DNA of 5,484 nt from Candidatus Gastranaerophilales bacterium. Lineage in GTDB: Bacteria; Cyanobacteriota; Vampirovibrionia; Gastranaerophilales; UBA9971. The stretch lies in contig JANQGS010000107.1 of NCBI GenBank assembly GCA_028277195.1, positions 1 to 5,484 of the forward strand, written 5' to 3'. The translations under genes and the position numbers were made by a program. Of the stretch, positions 5,309-5,484 are shown piece after piece; position 1 is the stretch's first letter, and every line of letters starts with the position of its first letter. The notes under the pieces were generated by a model. That model was not told the origin of the DNA and searched no databases. It worked only from the letters and a program-made list of their open reading frames with translations.

Positions 5309-5484
5309 TTTAATCATTCAGGCTAAAAAAGAATTTTTAATCAATAAAGACTATAAAAAAGCACTGCAAATCCTTAATACAATTGAAAATAAGGACTTTA
5401 ATGCCTTTAACGGCACACTGGCATTGCTGTTTATGGAAAGCGGTGAATACACCAGGGCCGCGGAGCTATATAAAACCCTGGGCG
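5295..5484 (+). CDS. TPR-like protein, 5' part only (runs off the window)
   Basis: An open frame starting at ATG 5295 stays open to the window end (63 codons visible) and begins MKKNDLIIQAKKEF. It overlaps the end of csrA by 14 nt in a different frame. The visible residues form two helical pairs with tetratricopeptide spacing: NKDYKKALQIL (about 18-28), then LALLFMESGEYTRAAELYKTLG (about 42-63), where the small and aromatic positions match a TPR unit. TPR proteins are protein-interaction scaffolds. No Shine-Dalgarno is evident, so translation is probably coupled to csrA. Its place directly in the fliW-csrA unit suggests co-regulation, but function cannot be assigned from this fragment. The alternative ATG at 5305 hits a stop after two codons. 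Confidence 0.75.
   Translation, partial: MKKNDLIIQAKKEFLINKDYKKALQILNTIENKDFNAFNGTLALLFMESGEYTRAAELYKTLG

Noticed and set aside
1..5484. Search by eye for CRISPR arrays, tRNA genes, transposase or phage genes, and tandem repeats
   Set aside because: No regularly spaced repeats, cloverleaf-like segments, insertion-sequence ends or mobile-element proteins were seen; small or divergent examples could be missed by eye.

Overview
The window is low-GC bacterial DNA (A/T-rich gaps, many AAA/ATA/TTA codons), apparently from a flagellated or flagellum-related bacterium, because it carries a fliW-csrA pair. All convincing genes are on the + strand. The lineage is not fixed by the sequence. The kinase phospho-acceptor region (THDLRSP ... 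VYHYESGK) and the glycosyltransferase (NQNCYYTF) look to me, from memory only, like proteins of Cyanobacteria and their non-photosynthetic relatives (Melainabacteria/Vampirovibrionia). That is a tentative suggestion.

Layout. Positions 1-181 are non-coding: a perfect 9-bp hairpin, a four-tract G-quadruplex motif, an A/T-rich inverted repeat, and a TATAAT box just before the first gene. Positions 182-478 encode an unrecognised 98-residue protein. It is followed after 16 nt by a prohibitin/stomatin-type (SPFH/Band 7) membrane protein (495-1370), which ends at a strong intrinsic terminator. A GT-B glycosyltransferase (1435-2403) begins only 20 nt past the terminator T-run. An 80-nt gap then holds a perfect 13-bp inverted repeat whose right arm contains the Shine-Dalgarno of the next gene, a 664-residue membrane histidine kinase (2484-4478) with no response regulator beside it. 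The last block is fliW (4566-5015), csrA (5003-5308) and the start of a TPR-like gene (5295 to the window end). These overlap by 13 and 14 nt and look translationally coupled.

How the genes may work together. FliW and CsrA form the known partner switch in which FliW, when not bound to flagellin, binds CsrA and blocks its repression of mRNAs. The CsrA here is long (101 residues), with a charged C-terminal tail. The kinase leader offers a hairpin-masked ribosome site with two GGA triplets, so it is a candidate for temperature-dependent or CsrA-type translational control. The glycosyltransferase could modify flagellin or an envelope glycan, but nothing in the window shows its acceptor. No phage, transposon, CRISPR, tRNA or rRNA sequence was seen. 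The most unusual features are the kinase leader hairpin and the G-quadruplex/hairpin element at the left edge.
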